37,700 nucleotides of DNA, from the NCBI GenBank assembly GCA_031257255.1, contig JAIROZ010000078.1, forward strand, positions 1 to 37,700, given 5' to 3'. Numbering within the stretch: position 1 is the stretch's first letter; every line of letters begins with the position of its first letter. The notes under the pieces were generated by a model. That model did not search any database, was not told the origin of the DNA, and saw only the letters and a program-made list of their open reading frames with translations. This DNA comes from Spirochaetaceae bacterium (GTDB lineage Bacteria; Spirochaetota; Spirochaetia; Treponematales; Breznakiellaceae). Of this stretch, positions 1 through 8,195 are shown piece after piece. Position numbers and translations under genes: made by a program.

Positions 1-11
1 CTGGAAAAGTT

Positions 12-72
12 AGGGAAAGACTGATTTATGCTCGATTGCATATAAAAGACTCAATTTAATCAGCATTGCCCT
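12..72. repeat. Dispersed palindromic element, copy A
   Basis: The left arm (12-26, AGGGAAAGACTGATT) and the reverse complement of the right arm (58-72) match at 12 of 15 positions, around a 31-nt interior containing ATGCTCG. The same arms recur at 11627-11680, 18221-18290, 22589-22632 and 27821-27862. It looks like a REP- or MITE-like family; no transposase is seen. The CTA beginning at 71 also supplies the TAG stop of the minus-strand ORF remnant at 71-202. Confidence 0.75.
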
Positions 73-202
73 AAACCAGCCCCATCAATACTTTAGCGTT
101 CAAGGAAAAAAGCTCACGCACACGCTTATGCCCAATGTACATAACCCGCCGCAGCCTATTGTCTCTTTTTACGAATTCACTTAAATTCAAAACAATATCC
201 AC
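71..202 (-). CDS. Small ORF remnant, 43 aa, unknown
   Basis: I do not recognise this reading frame. It opens after a stop near 218 and could start at GTG 202. The peptide has a natural-looking composition, with a basic stretch (VKRDNRLRRVMYIGHKRVRE) followed by a hydrophobic end. Its TAG stop is made by the edge of palindromic repeat copy A. There is no obvious ribosome binding site. It lies just upstream of, and divergent from, the GLUG lipoprotein. It may be the 3' scrap of an older gene cut by the repeat rather than a working gene. Confidence 0.3.
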   Translation of the reverse strand: MDIVLNLSEFVKRDNRLRRVMYIGHKRVRELFSLNAKVLMGLV

Positions 203-224
203 AAAATACGGAAGGAGATTTCAA

Positions 225-1686
225 ATGACAACATTATTCAGAATGACGGGGGGGGGGGGGGGGAGTACCACATAAACACCTCACAGCAGCGGCGCTAACC
301 CTAGCGCTGGTATGCGCAGCTTGTAAAGGCGGCATTACCGAGATAATTAGCGGACCCAAGCCGCCTATGCTAACGGAACTTTATTTTACTTTAGCGGACG
401 AGAGCGGCGGCAATGCGGACGAGAAGACGGAGCGGGTTTTGACGGTGCTGGACGCGATAACGCTGGACGAGGCGACCAAAGACGGCGCGGTTATCGTTGA
501 TATAGAAGACTTTAAGATTATTTTGCCGGCGACCCCCTACAGCAAAGTACAGATACACGCAAGCGCCGATAACGCGAAGATTGAGTTTAGCCACAATGGT
601 ATGGAAGTTTCCGGCGATATTACCGATGAGAAAAATGTTAAGGATATATTTACGCCGGCGGCGGGCGGGCACACAAAAATACTGGTAACGGGGAATAATT
701 GGAATCCGCGCCAGTATACAATTACCTACATAGACAAAGACACGGCAGGCGGCGCGGAAGAAAACAAAGAAGGCGCTATGCTAACAAGCGTAACCGTTAC
801 GGCGGTTCAGCCGGAGCAAGTAAAGACGCTTAGATTGGCAGGCGGAGTATTTGAGAACGGGACAAAGAGCGATGTGGTAAACCTGAGCGCCGGGACAACA
901 TCGGTAACGGTTACAGCCGAGCCGGAGGCGGGCGGTAGTGTTACATACAGCGTTCAAAATCCAATTACTTTGACGGCGGGCGGGGTAACGGCGGTGTATA
1001 TATACGCGGCAAAGGACGGCAAGAGCCGGTCGACATACACGCTATTGCTTTCGGCTCCGGCGCAAGGACAGACCACGGTGCCTTCTATTATTGTTGTTCC
1101 GTTCAAGACGATGTACAAAATCGACGAAAGCATTAACCCCACCGTAGACCTTGCTGTATATCTGCGGAAGGAAGACGGAGTAACAGAGAAAGTAAGCGGC
1201 GGGTTTGGCGGCATACCGGCGGCGGTATTTACGGCTGAGGAGACACGGGAAATAACTGTAACCTACACTTACGCGCAGACAAGTTTGAGCGCGAAGTATA
1301 CGGTATGGGTAAGCGATACGCCTGCAATTCCGATAATTCCAAGCATCAAAATCATCGGCTATGACGCGAGCAGTATTGTAGAATTGGAATTGGAATATGT
1401 AGACGGCGGGGTGCTGACTCTTGCGCGGGAGTCTGTGCAAAGCGGAACATATACATATTCGGCAGGGAGGGGGACTCTTGCCGGGGGCGTTATCCGCAGC
1501 GTCAAAATTGGAACAAACCCGGAGATACTTTTGGGGCGTAAAGACAGCGATGGGGCTATTACATTAAAACTGGATGGCGCCGGCGCGTTGGAATTCCGGG
1601 ACGCGGATAGCGCGGGGTATGTTCCGGTGGGGACTTATTGGGCGCGGCAGATTATCAGAACAGGCGGGAAAACTGGACGCGGATAG
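225..1686 (+). CDS. GLUG lipoprotein, 5' part (out of frame at poly-G)
   Basis: A good ribosome binding site (AAGGAG, 211-216) precedes ATG 225. That start reads MTTLFRMT, then glycines from the G tract (248-263), and stops at 273. The long frame, open from 247 to 1686, encodes a lipoprotein signal just after the tract: hydrophobic LTAAALTLALVCAAC with a lipobox cysteine, then KGG. Fifteen Gs instead of sixteen would join the start to this frame. The mature part holds a cadherin-like beta-sandwich domain (about 780-1060) and a bacterial Ig-like stretch (about 1075-1310). Near 1630 the frame breaks again, and the remaining GLUG part lies in another frame. Without the switch, the first ATG in the long frame is 367, which would give a 439-aa product lacking a signal. 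Probably a surface or periplasmic adhesin-like lipoprotein; the substrate is unknown. Confidence 0.7.
248..263 (+). promoter_or_regulatory. G16 homopolymer, likely phase-variation switch
   Basis: Sixteen consecutive Gs lie seven codons into the ATG 225 frame, directly before the lipoprotein signal peptide. As written, translation from 225 ends after 16 codons at the TAA at 273. Loss of one G, or gain of two, opens the full lipoprotein. Slipped-strand mispairing at poly-G is an established phase-variation mechanism, including in Treponema pallidum. A homopolymer sequencing error is the main alternative. Confidence 0.65.
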
Positions 1687-2504
1687 GCGGATTTTACGGC
1701 GAATTTGACGGCGGCGGGCATACGATAGACAACCTGTATATAAGCGGTCTTATCAACCAAGGATTGTTTGGGACTGTTGATGCCACCGGGATGCTAAAAA
1801 ATATCCGTATCGCAAGCGGCTCGGTATCGGGATACAATAATACCGGCGGCGTGGCAGGGGCGAACTACGGCACCATTAACGCCTGCTACAACAACGCTGA
1901 TATATCGGGCAGCATTAATCGTACCGGTGGCGTGGCGGGTTGGAACTTCGGAACCATTAACGCCTGCTACAATACCGGCGCGGTGTCTGGTTCTGGCACG
2001 GTTGGCGGCGTGGTAGGGAACAGCAACGGTACTATTACTGCCTGTTACAATACCGGCACAGTAGATGGCTTTAGTGGTGTCGGCGGCGTGGTGGGGGGTG
2101 CCACACTCTGCGCCATTACCGCCTGTTACAATACCGGCGCGGTGTCCGGCATCGGCTTTGTAGGCGGCGTGGCAGGAGAGGCAAGCGACGGATCCATTAC
2201 CGCCTGTTACAATGCAGGCGCGGTGTCCGGCTCTACCGAGACCGGCGGCGTGATGGGATGTAACGAATACGGCACCATTAACGCCTGTTACTGGGATAAT
2301 TCCGTTACTCCGCATCCCGCCAATGGCATAGGCGAACCTGCCGATGATACAGACGCGGCGCCATTCAACGGCGCGGCGGCTTTCCCTCCCGTAACCGCTA
2401 CAAATGCCGAGTGGGGCGCAGGCGATGGTTCCGGCAGCGGCAAGTACTGGAAAGCCGGTACTACCGGCGGGGGGCAGTTGCCGAAGTTGTGGTTTGAACA
2501 ATAA
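1638..2504 (+). CDS. GLUG lipoprotein, 3' part with GLUG repeats
   Basis: This is the C-terminal half of the same surface protein, in a different frame from the 5' part. It begins with the typical lead-in NWTRIGGFYGEFDGGGHTI, followed by six GLUG-type repeats (TGGVAG.N.GTINACYN.G.VSG, residues 69-218) and ends in an aromatic tail, LPKLWFEQ. GLUG motifs occur in bacterial surface and secreted proteins, including the IgA1 protease region. No ribosome binding site precedes TTG 1638, so it is not an independent gene. Adding one base at the G4 run 1629-1632 would fuse VPVG directly to this frame. It is therefore a frameshifted continuation, from mutation, programmed shift or sequencing error. Confidence 0.65.
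   Translation: MGAADYQNRRENWTRIGGFYGEFDGGGHTIDNLYISGLINQGLFGTVDATGMLKNIRIASGSVSGYNNTGGVAGANYGTINACYNNADISGSINRTGGVAGWNFGTINACYNTGAVSGSGTVGGVVGNSNGTITACYNTGTVDGFSGVGGVVGGATLCAITACYNTGAVSGIGFVGGVAGEASDGSITACYNAGAVSGSTETGGVMGCNEYGTINACYWDNSVTPHPANGIGEPADDTDAAPFNGAAAFPPVTATNAEWGAGDGSGSGKYWKAGTTGGGQLPKLWFEQ
1842..2295 (+). repeat. Six tandem GLUG-encoding repeats
   Basis: The units of about 72-81 bp share runs such as GCCTG(C/T)TACAATACCGGCGCGG. They encode six consecutive GLUG motifs, and their DNA similarity makes recombination-driven copy-number change plausible. Confidence 0.75.
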
Positions 2505-2565
2505 TACACAAGCGAGGCTGGAATTTAACCCGGCGTACCAGCCCCGCGTACATAATTAACACCCA

Positions 2566-2595
2566 TTAACTAAAACAGTGTTTTATCTGTATCAT
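2566..2595 (+). promoter_or_regulatory. Promoter of histidine kinase gene (leaderless)
   Basis: TTAACT (2566-2571), an 18-nt spacer, then TATCAT (2590-2595) preceded by TG. The -10 ends only 5 nt before ATG 2601, and no Shine-Dalgarno sequence is present, so the transcript would begin at about the start codon. Confidence 0.45.
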
Positions 2596-2600
2596 CAGAT

Positions 2601-3818
2601 ATGAATCAATTTATCCGCAAGAGTTTACAAAAATTTGATAAACTTCCCGCCGAGTTGTCGCGGGGACTGGTAGAAAACGCCCTTTCTGTTCTCACGCTTC
2701 TGGAAAATATAGTCGATTCGATACCGCAGGGTATACTTGTCTGCGATGCCCAGCATAACTTAGTGCTGAGCAATGTCTATGCCCGGCATATACTCCCGTT
2801 TGACGGCGAGGAAACCGGCAAACATAAGGCATGGGAGGCGGTAAAAGACAATGGTGTAAAAGATTTTTTATATGAGACGCTAAAGGCGGGAGTGGATATT
2901 GAGGAACACGAGATTGAACTGGAAGGCACGGAAAGAACGCGGCTTGTTTCATTTACGATACATCCGCTTGTGCGCGAGGGGCATATAGCGGGAAGCATTA
3001 TACTGATTAGCGATATTACACAGCGGCGGGTAAAAGAAGCAAAATTAAAACAGATGGAAAGCCTTGCAAGCCTTACTACACTGGCGGCGGGTGTCGCTCA
3101 CGAAATAAAAAATCCGCTTGCGGCAATTTCGATACATGTTCAAATATTAAAAAAATCGGTAGACAAAATCCGTGAATGCTGCGAAAAGGCGGACAAGCAA
3201 TGCGCTCCCGAACTTGAAAATCATCTGGAAGTTGTAAGTGATGAAATCAGGCGGCTAAATAAAATAGTTGTCGATTTTCTATTTGCCGTGCGCCCTATGG
3301 AACTCGTTTTGCGTAAAACAAACATAAATGAACTTGTAAGCGAAGTACTCAGGCTGGAAAAAAGCGAAGCGGAAGCGGCGGGCATAACTTGCGGCGCGGA
3401 ACTTGACGAATCAATTCCGCCGCTCGTTATCGACAAACAGCGAATGCGGGAAGCGCTTGTCAACCTTGTAAAAAACGCGATAGAAGCGGCGGGAACGCAT
3501 GGCGCGGAATTTGATGAGAGTACGCAGAGAGGTTATATACGCTGCGCTACAAAGATGAACGGGGAACGGGTATTGCTCAGTGTTACAGATAATGGACCGG
3601 GTATATCGTCCTGCAACCTCACTCGTGTTTTCGACCCGTACTGGACAACGAAGGCGGACGGCTCAGGTTTGGGGCTTACTCTTGTATTTAAGGTAATTCA
3701 GGCGCATAATGGAGAAATCACGGTTCATTCCAGTCCCGGTGAAGGCGCATGTTTTCTTATCAGTCTGCCTGCGCCGGGCGGAGATATAAAAATGCTGGAA
3801 ACGAACAGCGGGCAGTAA
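2601..3818 (+). CDS. PAS-containing sensor histidine kinase (NtrB/AtoS-like)
   Basis: This is the sensor of a two-component pair. It autophosphorylates a histidine and passes phosphate to the response regulator encoded just downstream. There is no signal peptide or membrane segment, so it is probably cytoplasmic like NtrB. A PAS domain spans about residues 33-142 and the H box (AAGVAHEIKNPLAAI) has His167. The N box (NLVKNAIEAA), the G1 box (DNGPGIS) and the G2 region (TKADGSGLGLTL) follow. Length 405 aa. The stop lies 9 nt before the next ATG, inside an imperfect tandem duplication (GGGCAGTAATG twice). The signal sensed is not evident, and neighbours do not point to nitrogen. Confidence 0.9.
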   Translation: MNQFIRKSLQKFDKLPAELSRGLVENALSVLTLLENIVDSIPQGILVCDAQHNLVLSNVYARHILPFDGEETGKHKAWEAVKDNGVKDFLYETLKAGVDIEEHEIELEGTERTRLVSFTIHPLVREGHIAGSIILISDITQRRVKEAKLKQMESLASLTTLAAGVAHEIKNPLAAISIHVQILKKSVDKIRECCEKADKQCAPELENHLEVVSDEIRRLNKIVVDFLFAVRPMELVLRKTNINELVSEVLRLEKSEAEAAGITCGAELDESIPPLVIDKQRMREALVNLVKNAIEAAGTHGAEFDESTQRGYIRCATKMNGERVLLSVTDNGPGISSCNLTRVFDPYWTTKADGSGLGLTLVFKVIQAHNGEITVHSSPGEGACFLISLPAPGGDIKMLETNSGQ

Positions 3819-3827
3819 TGGGCAGTA

Positions 3828-5234
3828 ATGGAATCTATTGTTTTAATTGTTGATGACGAAAAAAATATACGCGAAGGGTTAGCGGAATTTTTACGGCAGG
3901 AAGGCTTGAATGTTGAAACCTCTCCGGATGGGGAGAGTGCGCTCAAGAGATGCCGGGGCGGCGCGGATATTGCGCTCGTTATTTCAGATTTGAAAATGCC
4001 GGGTATGGACGGCATGGAACTTCTTAAAGCGCTCAAAAAAGAAACCGAAGGCATACAAGTAATAATGCTCACAGGGCATGGCACTATACGCGATGCCACA
4101 GAAGCGATGCGGCTTGGCGCGTGGGATTTTTTTACAAAGCCGATAGAAGACTACGACCGCCTATCCATTATTGTACGCCGTGTTATAGATAATCATAAAC
4201 GTTATATACGGACAAGGCGGCTGGAAGAAGAAGTCGCCGAAAGAACGCGCTTCCGCAGCATTATCGGGAACAGCGCCGCGATACGCGGAGTACTGGATAC
4301 TGTGTCCCGTGTAGCGCCGGCGCGGGCATCGGTGCTTATTACAGGCGAGTCGGGCGTGGGCAAAGAAATGATAGCGGATATGATACATCATCTTTCGCCG
4401 CGTGCGGAAAAGCCGCTTATTAAAGTACATTGCGCGGCGCTTGCCGAAAGCATTTTGGAAAGCGAACTTTTCGGGCACGAGAAGGGGGCGTTCACCGGGG
4501 CGGTCGGGCGCAGGCGCGGCAAGTTTGAACTGGCGCACGAGGGGACTCTCTTTTTGGACGAAATAGGAGAGATTGAACAGAATATACAGGTAAAATTGCT
4601 CCGCGTCTTGCAGGAAAAAAAGTTTGAGCGTGTAGGCGGCGAGGATACCATCGAAGTTGATATACGCCTTATTGCCGCGACCAACAAGAATCTGCTGGAA
4701 GAAATAAAAAAAGGCAGTTTCCGCGAGGACTTGTACTACAGGCTCAATGTTGTATCTGTTCATGTACCGCCGCTGCGCGAGCGCAAAGACGACCTGCCGC
4801 TGCTCATCAACACATTTGTAAAACAATTTGCGCAGGAAAACGCGAAGGTTGTTGACGGTGTTGATGAAGCGGCGCGGGCGCGGCTCTACAACTATTCGTG
4901 GCCCGGCAACATACGCGAACTTAGGAATTGCATCGAAAGCGCCGTTGTAATGACGAAAGGTCCGCTTGTACGCGAGGACGACCTGCCGCCGACACTCCGT
5001 TCAGTTTCGGCGGACGGATTTATACAGATTCCGGCGGGTGTTACTCTGGACGAAGCGGAACAAATTATCGTTGCAAGAACGCTTACGGAACTGCGCGGCA
5101 ACAAAAATGAAACGGCGCGGCAGTTGGGAATAAGCCGGAAGACGCTGTACCGGAAACTTACCGAATGGGGGACTCCGGACGAAGAAATAAATAATTCCGG
5201 CGCGGACAAGGAATCCGCCACGGAAAAAATATAG
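3828..5234 (+). CDS. Sigma-54-dependent response regulator (NtrC family)
   Basis: A transcription activator of RpoN promoters, paired with the upstream kinase. The receiver domain (1-120) has the acidic pocket D9/D10, phospho-acceptor D54 and K104. The AAA+ domain has Walker A GESGVGKE (173-180), the sigma-54 contact loop GAFTGA (220-225) and Walker B LFLDE (241-245). The C-terminal Fis-type helix-turn-helix includes NETARQLGISRKTLYRKL. The full-length 468 aa is normal for the family. Intact GAFTGA implies a true sigma-54 activator, so the genome should carry rpoN. It is probably co-transcribed with the kinase; targets cannot be told from this window. Confidence 0.93.
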   Translation: MESIVLIVDDEKNIREGLAEFLRQEGLNVETSPDGESALKRCRGGADIALVISDLKMPGMDGMELLKALKKETEGIQVIMLTGHGTIRDATEAMRLGAWDFFTKPIEDYDRLSIIVRRVIDNHKRYIRTRRLEEEVAERTRFRSIIGNSAAIRGVLDTVSRVAPARASVLITGESGVGKEMIADMIHHLSPRAEKPLIKVHCAALAESILESELFGHEKGAFTGAVGRRRGKFELAHEGTLFLDEIGEIEQNIQVKLLRVLQEKKFERVGGEDTIEVDIRLIAATNKNLLEEIKKGSFREDLYYRLNVVSVHVPPLRERKDDLPLLINTFVKQFAQENAKVVDGVDEAARARLYNYSWPGNIRELRNCIESAVVMTKGPLVREDDLPPTLRSVSADGFIQIPAGVTLDEAEQIIVARTLTELRGNKNETARQLGISRKTLYRKLTEWGTPDEEINNSGADKESATEKI

Positions 5235-5248
5235 ATAAAGGAAATAAA

Positions 5249-7456
5249 ATGAAAGATTACACATATCACAGCGTTGAAGAATGGCGGCGCTCTATTATTA
5301 CTCTAAATGACGATGTGTTTTTTACGCTTATAAATGGAACTATAGGCAATGTAAAAACGCCCTACAACAAACAAAAACTTGCGGGAGACTTGCAGGCATT
5401 TTTAGCGCGCCCGGATGTACGCGATACAATAGACGCGCTTATAGACGAAAATGACATCGAAATTATATCCGCGCTTGCGTTGCTTGGCGCTCCTGATAAA
5501 CAAGAACTTGTCGAACTGCTTGCCGGCAGCGCCAACAATATAGTACTCCACAACCGCATACAAAATATGGAAGAGCGTCTGTTAATTTACCGCTCACAGG
5601 AAGACGAGTCTGTTACTTTTCATCTTAATCCTGTTTTGGCAGATATACTTAACAAGTATAAAGGCAATTATTCATATCTGCTGCCTGAATATACAATTTT
5701 AGAAGAAACATTTGCGTCTGCCGCAACAAATAATACAGCGGAGGCGGCGCAGGACGCGGACGAGGAATTCCCGCAGGCGCTGTTTAATGATGCCGTTATT
5801 GCCGCCGCGCTCCGGTTTACCGCTTGCCTGCAAGAACCTGTAAAAGGAGACGGCTTATTAAAGAAAAAAGCCCTTGACGAATTTGAGCAGGTTTTCGGCA
5901 AGATTGACGCCGAAACATATACAGGAATCCTTTGCGTACTCGGCTTGATAACAAAAAAAGAAAGCGTTATAGAAGAAGACGAACAAAAAATCGCTTCATT
6001 TGCCGCATTAAGCGCAAACGAAAGGCGCGTCTACTGCGCCGCCGCTCTTTATATATACAAAACCGGCGGCATTGAACCCAAAACCGGAACGCCGTCTATG
6101 TCTTCATATATCGAAAAAGTAAGCATATCAATGGCGGCTTCGTTTATATACTCGCTGCTTACCTGCCTAAAGGAAATAAGCCGGCTTGCGGAAGATGGTA
6201 TTACAAGCGTATTTCCGGCGCGTACGCTTAAACGGATAACGCTTTTGCTCCGTAAAAATTTTTCCAGCAGGTATTATTTTTCAAAACCGTTTGCGCGGGA
6301 CGAGGATTTTCTTTTTTCCATTATTTGTAAATCGGGGCTTTTGCGCCGCGCCGAACTAACGGAAGGCGCTCCGGAATCTGCCGGGATATATTATGCCCTT
6401 CCTTTGAACATGGACTTTAGCGGCGGCGTAAAAACAGGCAAAATTAGTTTTAATGGGGCTTTTTCGTGCATTACAGCGCCCGAAACGCCTTTTAATGAAG
6501 CCGCTAAAATCGCGCTGTTAGGCAGTTTAACCTCGGTTGATATTTCCGGCGGAACACCGTTGATTCAGCACGAAATAAAAAGAACCGGCGTCCAGCGGGC
6601 GCTTGACCGTGGTTTAAGCGCGGATGAAATACTCGATACGCTTAAACGGCTTTCCGGCGGCACCGAAGACGAGTCGCTTATATGGTCAATTAATGAATGG
6701 ACAAAGCGTTCTTCGGAAGTAACGGTGTACGATACATTATGCGTAACTCTTTCCGGCGAACAATTGTTTGCGGCACGCGCCCCTTCGTTCTCCAGACTGA
6801 TACTTAGCAATCCGGCACCCGGTGTTTTTATATTAAATACAAAAAATAAAAAAACGGTTCTTGACGCCCTTGCAAAATGCGGCATTGACACGGTGTCTTC
6901 TCCTTCAGATAAAGAAAACAAAAAGTTTGCCTCCGCATCGTATTACAATGGATATTCACATCTTTCGTACATAGAGGCTTTTGGCGGAATGCGCGGGAAT
7001 GCCTTTACAAATGGCAGGGATGCCGGCGAAATCCGCCGGACTATAGTTGATGCGCGTAAAAATGATTTACAAGCCGCAGTAGACAGCGCTCCGCTTTCCG
7101 AACCGCAAAAAGAAGCGCTAAAAAACCGCATATCAAAACGTCTGATTGTATCGTTAAGCCAAATGGAGGGCATCAAGGTAAACGAAGAGAAACTCGAAGC
7201 CCGCGGAATGGACTATAACGGCAAGATAGCGCTCGCAAAACAGGCGGTGGAAACAAAAGACCTGCTAGAAATAGAAATTAACGGCAGTGAAGAACGCATA
7301 CTTGTAAAGCCAATATCCATAGGCAAGCGTGAAAGCGACACCGTAATAAGCGCGGTTACCGTAAATACCACAGAAGGCGGCGAAAAAAAGAATATATCAT
7401 TCCCTCTCGGAAAAATTAAATATATTAGGCGGCTTAAAAATTCATCATCAATATAA
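5249..7456 (+). CDS. Winged-helix protein resembling XPB/Ssl2 helicase N-terminal region
   Basis: A 735-aa cytoplasmic protein with no signal peptide and no NTPase motif. The N-terminal third looks like a helical winged-helix array. The segment around residues 446-485 (RALDRGLSADEILDTLKRLS, then INEW) followed by a strand with a Val-Thr-Val-Tyr-Asp start resembles the XPB/Ssl2-type helicase-associated region (Helicase_C_3), where an identical helix-turn-helix lies beside a helicase motor. The C-terminus (about 675-731) is a small beta-rich module reminiscent of WYL-type domains. Start ATG 5249 has AAGGAAA 10 nt upstream. It follows the NtrC-like gene by 14 nt, so it is probably in the same operon. 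The assignment is by pattern only and should be treated as a hypothesis. Confidence 0.6.
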   Translation: MKDYTYHSVEEWRRSIITLNDDVFFTLINGTIGNVKTPYNKQKLAGDLQAFLARPDVRDTIDALIDENDIEIISALALLGAPDKQELVELLAGSANNIVLHNRIQNMEERLLIYRSQEDESVTFHLNPVLADILNKYKGNYSYLLPEYTILEETFASAATNNTAEAAQDADEEFPQALFNDAVIAAALRFTACLQEPVKGDGLLKKKALDEFEQVFGKIDAETYTGILCVLGLITKKESVIEEDEQKIASFAALSANERRVYCAAALYIYKTGGIEPKTGTPSMSSYIEKVSISMAASFIYSLLTCLKEISRLAEDGITSVFPARTLKRITLLLRKNFSSRYYFSKPFARDEDFLFSIICKSGLLRRAELTEGAPESAGIYYALPLNMDFSGGVKTGKISFNGAFSCITAPETPFNEAAKIALLGSLTSVDISGGTPLIQHEIKRTGVQRALDRGLSADEILDTLKRLSGGTEDESLIWSINEWTKRSSEVTVYDTLCVTLSGEQLFAARAPSFSRLILSNPAPGVFILNTKNKKTVLDALAKCGIDTVSSPSDKENKKFASASYYNGYSHLSYIEAFGGMRGNAFTNGRDAGEIRRTIVDARKNDLQAAVDSAPLSEPQKEALKNRISKRLIVSLSQMEGIKVNEEKLEARGMDYNGKIALAKQAVETKDLLEIEINGSEERILVKPISIGKRESDTVISAVTVNTTEGGEKKNISFPLGKIKYIRRLKNSSSI

Positions 7457-7570
7457 AAATAAAAAAAGCCATTGCGTACAGAATTTAATTATAAATAAAT
7501 ATTTACCGAAAATATAAAGGTAACGCGCTTATCTTAAACCTTATATATTAAACCGCAATAGATGCGGGGG

Positions 7571-7600
7571 TTGACAAGAAAAATACAAAGTATGTATAAT
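7571..7600 (+). promoter_or_regulatory. Consensus sigma-70 promoter for HTH/H1-like gene
   Basis: A perfect TTGACA (7571-7576), 18-nt spacer and perfect TATAAT (7595-7600) are followed by a 32-nt leader with AGGAG and ATG 7633. It is one of the strongest promoters in the window. The rest of 7457-7570 is AT-rich spacer where I see no gene. Confidence 0.85.
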
Positions 7601-7632
7601 AAGCGCATATTTCTATTTAAGGAGAATTATTT

Positions 7633-8106
7633 ATGCCAAGAGGAACAGGTTCATCCGGTAAAACACCGGGTACAGAGTTGAAGAAACTCATCGAAGAGCA
7701 TGGATTGTCGGTGCGCGCGACTGCGCTGGCGATGGGCGAAACATCTATGTCGCTAAAAGCAGCGTTAGATGGAAAAAAGAAATTCACGCCGGATTTCGCG
7801 CTTAAACTTGAAAAAGTTTTTGGAAAGAAAGCCGATGAATGGGTGCAGATGCAGGTAGCATGTGATTTCGCCGCGGCGAAGAGCAACACATCTCTGCAAA
7901 GCAAACTCGCCGGAATAAAGAAGGCAGGCGACATTAAAAGCGGCAGAGGACCCAAAAAAGAAGCTGGCGCAAAAAAAGGAACTAAAGCGGGCGCAAAAAC
8001 CGCCGCAGGCGCAAAACGCGGACCAAAGGCGGCAGCCAAAACCGCCAAGACTACCGGCGCAAAGCGCGGTCCCAAACCCAAAACTCCGGCTGCATCGGAA
8101 ATGTAA
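7633..8106 (+). CDS. HigA-like XRE regulator with histone-H1-like tail
   Basis: Residues about 12-80 match the HigA/XRE antitoxin family: SVRATALAMGETSMSLKAAL forms the HTH, followed by LEKVFGKKADEWVQMQ, the family's conserved end. From about residue 95 the protein becomes a Lys/Ala/Gly-rich tail with three RGPK motifs (105-108, 129-132, 145-148) like AT-hooks or bacterial H1-like proteins. No toxin gene is adjacent on either side. It has its own strong promoter and terminator, so it is a single-gene unit. The likely role is a DNA-binding, possibly nucleoid-associated, protein derived from an antitoxin. Length 157 aa, against about 100 for HigA. Confidence 0.7.
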   Translation: MPRGTGSSGKTPGTELKKLIEEHGLSVRATALAMGETSMSLKAALDGKKKFTPDFALKLEKVFGKKADEWVQMQVACDFAAAKSNTSLQSKLAGIKKAGDIKSGRGPKKEAGAKKGTKAGAKTAAGAKRGPKAAAKTAKTTGAKRGPKPKTPAASEM

Positions 8107-8117
8107 AACCAACGGTA

Positions 8118-8164
8118 TAAAGGGGCATATTGGAAAGTCAAAGATTTCCCAATATGCCCCTTTA
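8118..8164 (+). terminator. Long hairpin terminator after HTH/H1-like gene
   Basis: Arms 8118-8136 and 8145-8164 (TAAAGGGGCATATTGG and its complement) pair over about 19 bp with one bulge and an 8-nt loop. The A-rich 5' and TTTA 3' ends make it a plausible terminator. It isolates this gene from fliP. Confidence 0.7.
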
Positions 8165-8189
8165 CCAAATACACAGCCGCCTGTAAAAT
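8161..8189 (+). promoter_or_regulatory. fliP promoter (leaderless)
   Basis: TTTACC (8161-8166), 17-nt spacer, TAAAAT (8184-8189) preceded by TG, then 6 nt to ATG 8196. No Shine-Dalgarno sequence is present. The -35 overlaps the edge of the upstream terminator hairpin. Confidence 0.5.
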
Positions 8190-8195
8190 AATTAT

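Noticed and set aside
1842-2295. Regularly spaced repeats suggesting a CRISPR array
   Set aside because: Repeats and spacers are one coding frame of GLUG motifs with no constant repeat or cas gene.
3805-3832. 11-bp tandem duplication at the kinase/regulator junction as a regulatory site
   Set aside because: Too short and lies across stop and start codons; most simply a local duplication.
4161-4826. 221-aa minus-strand open frame inside the NtrC-like gene
   Set aside because: Mirror of a clearly conserved sigma-54 activator; no ribosome binding site or recognisable domain.
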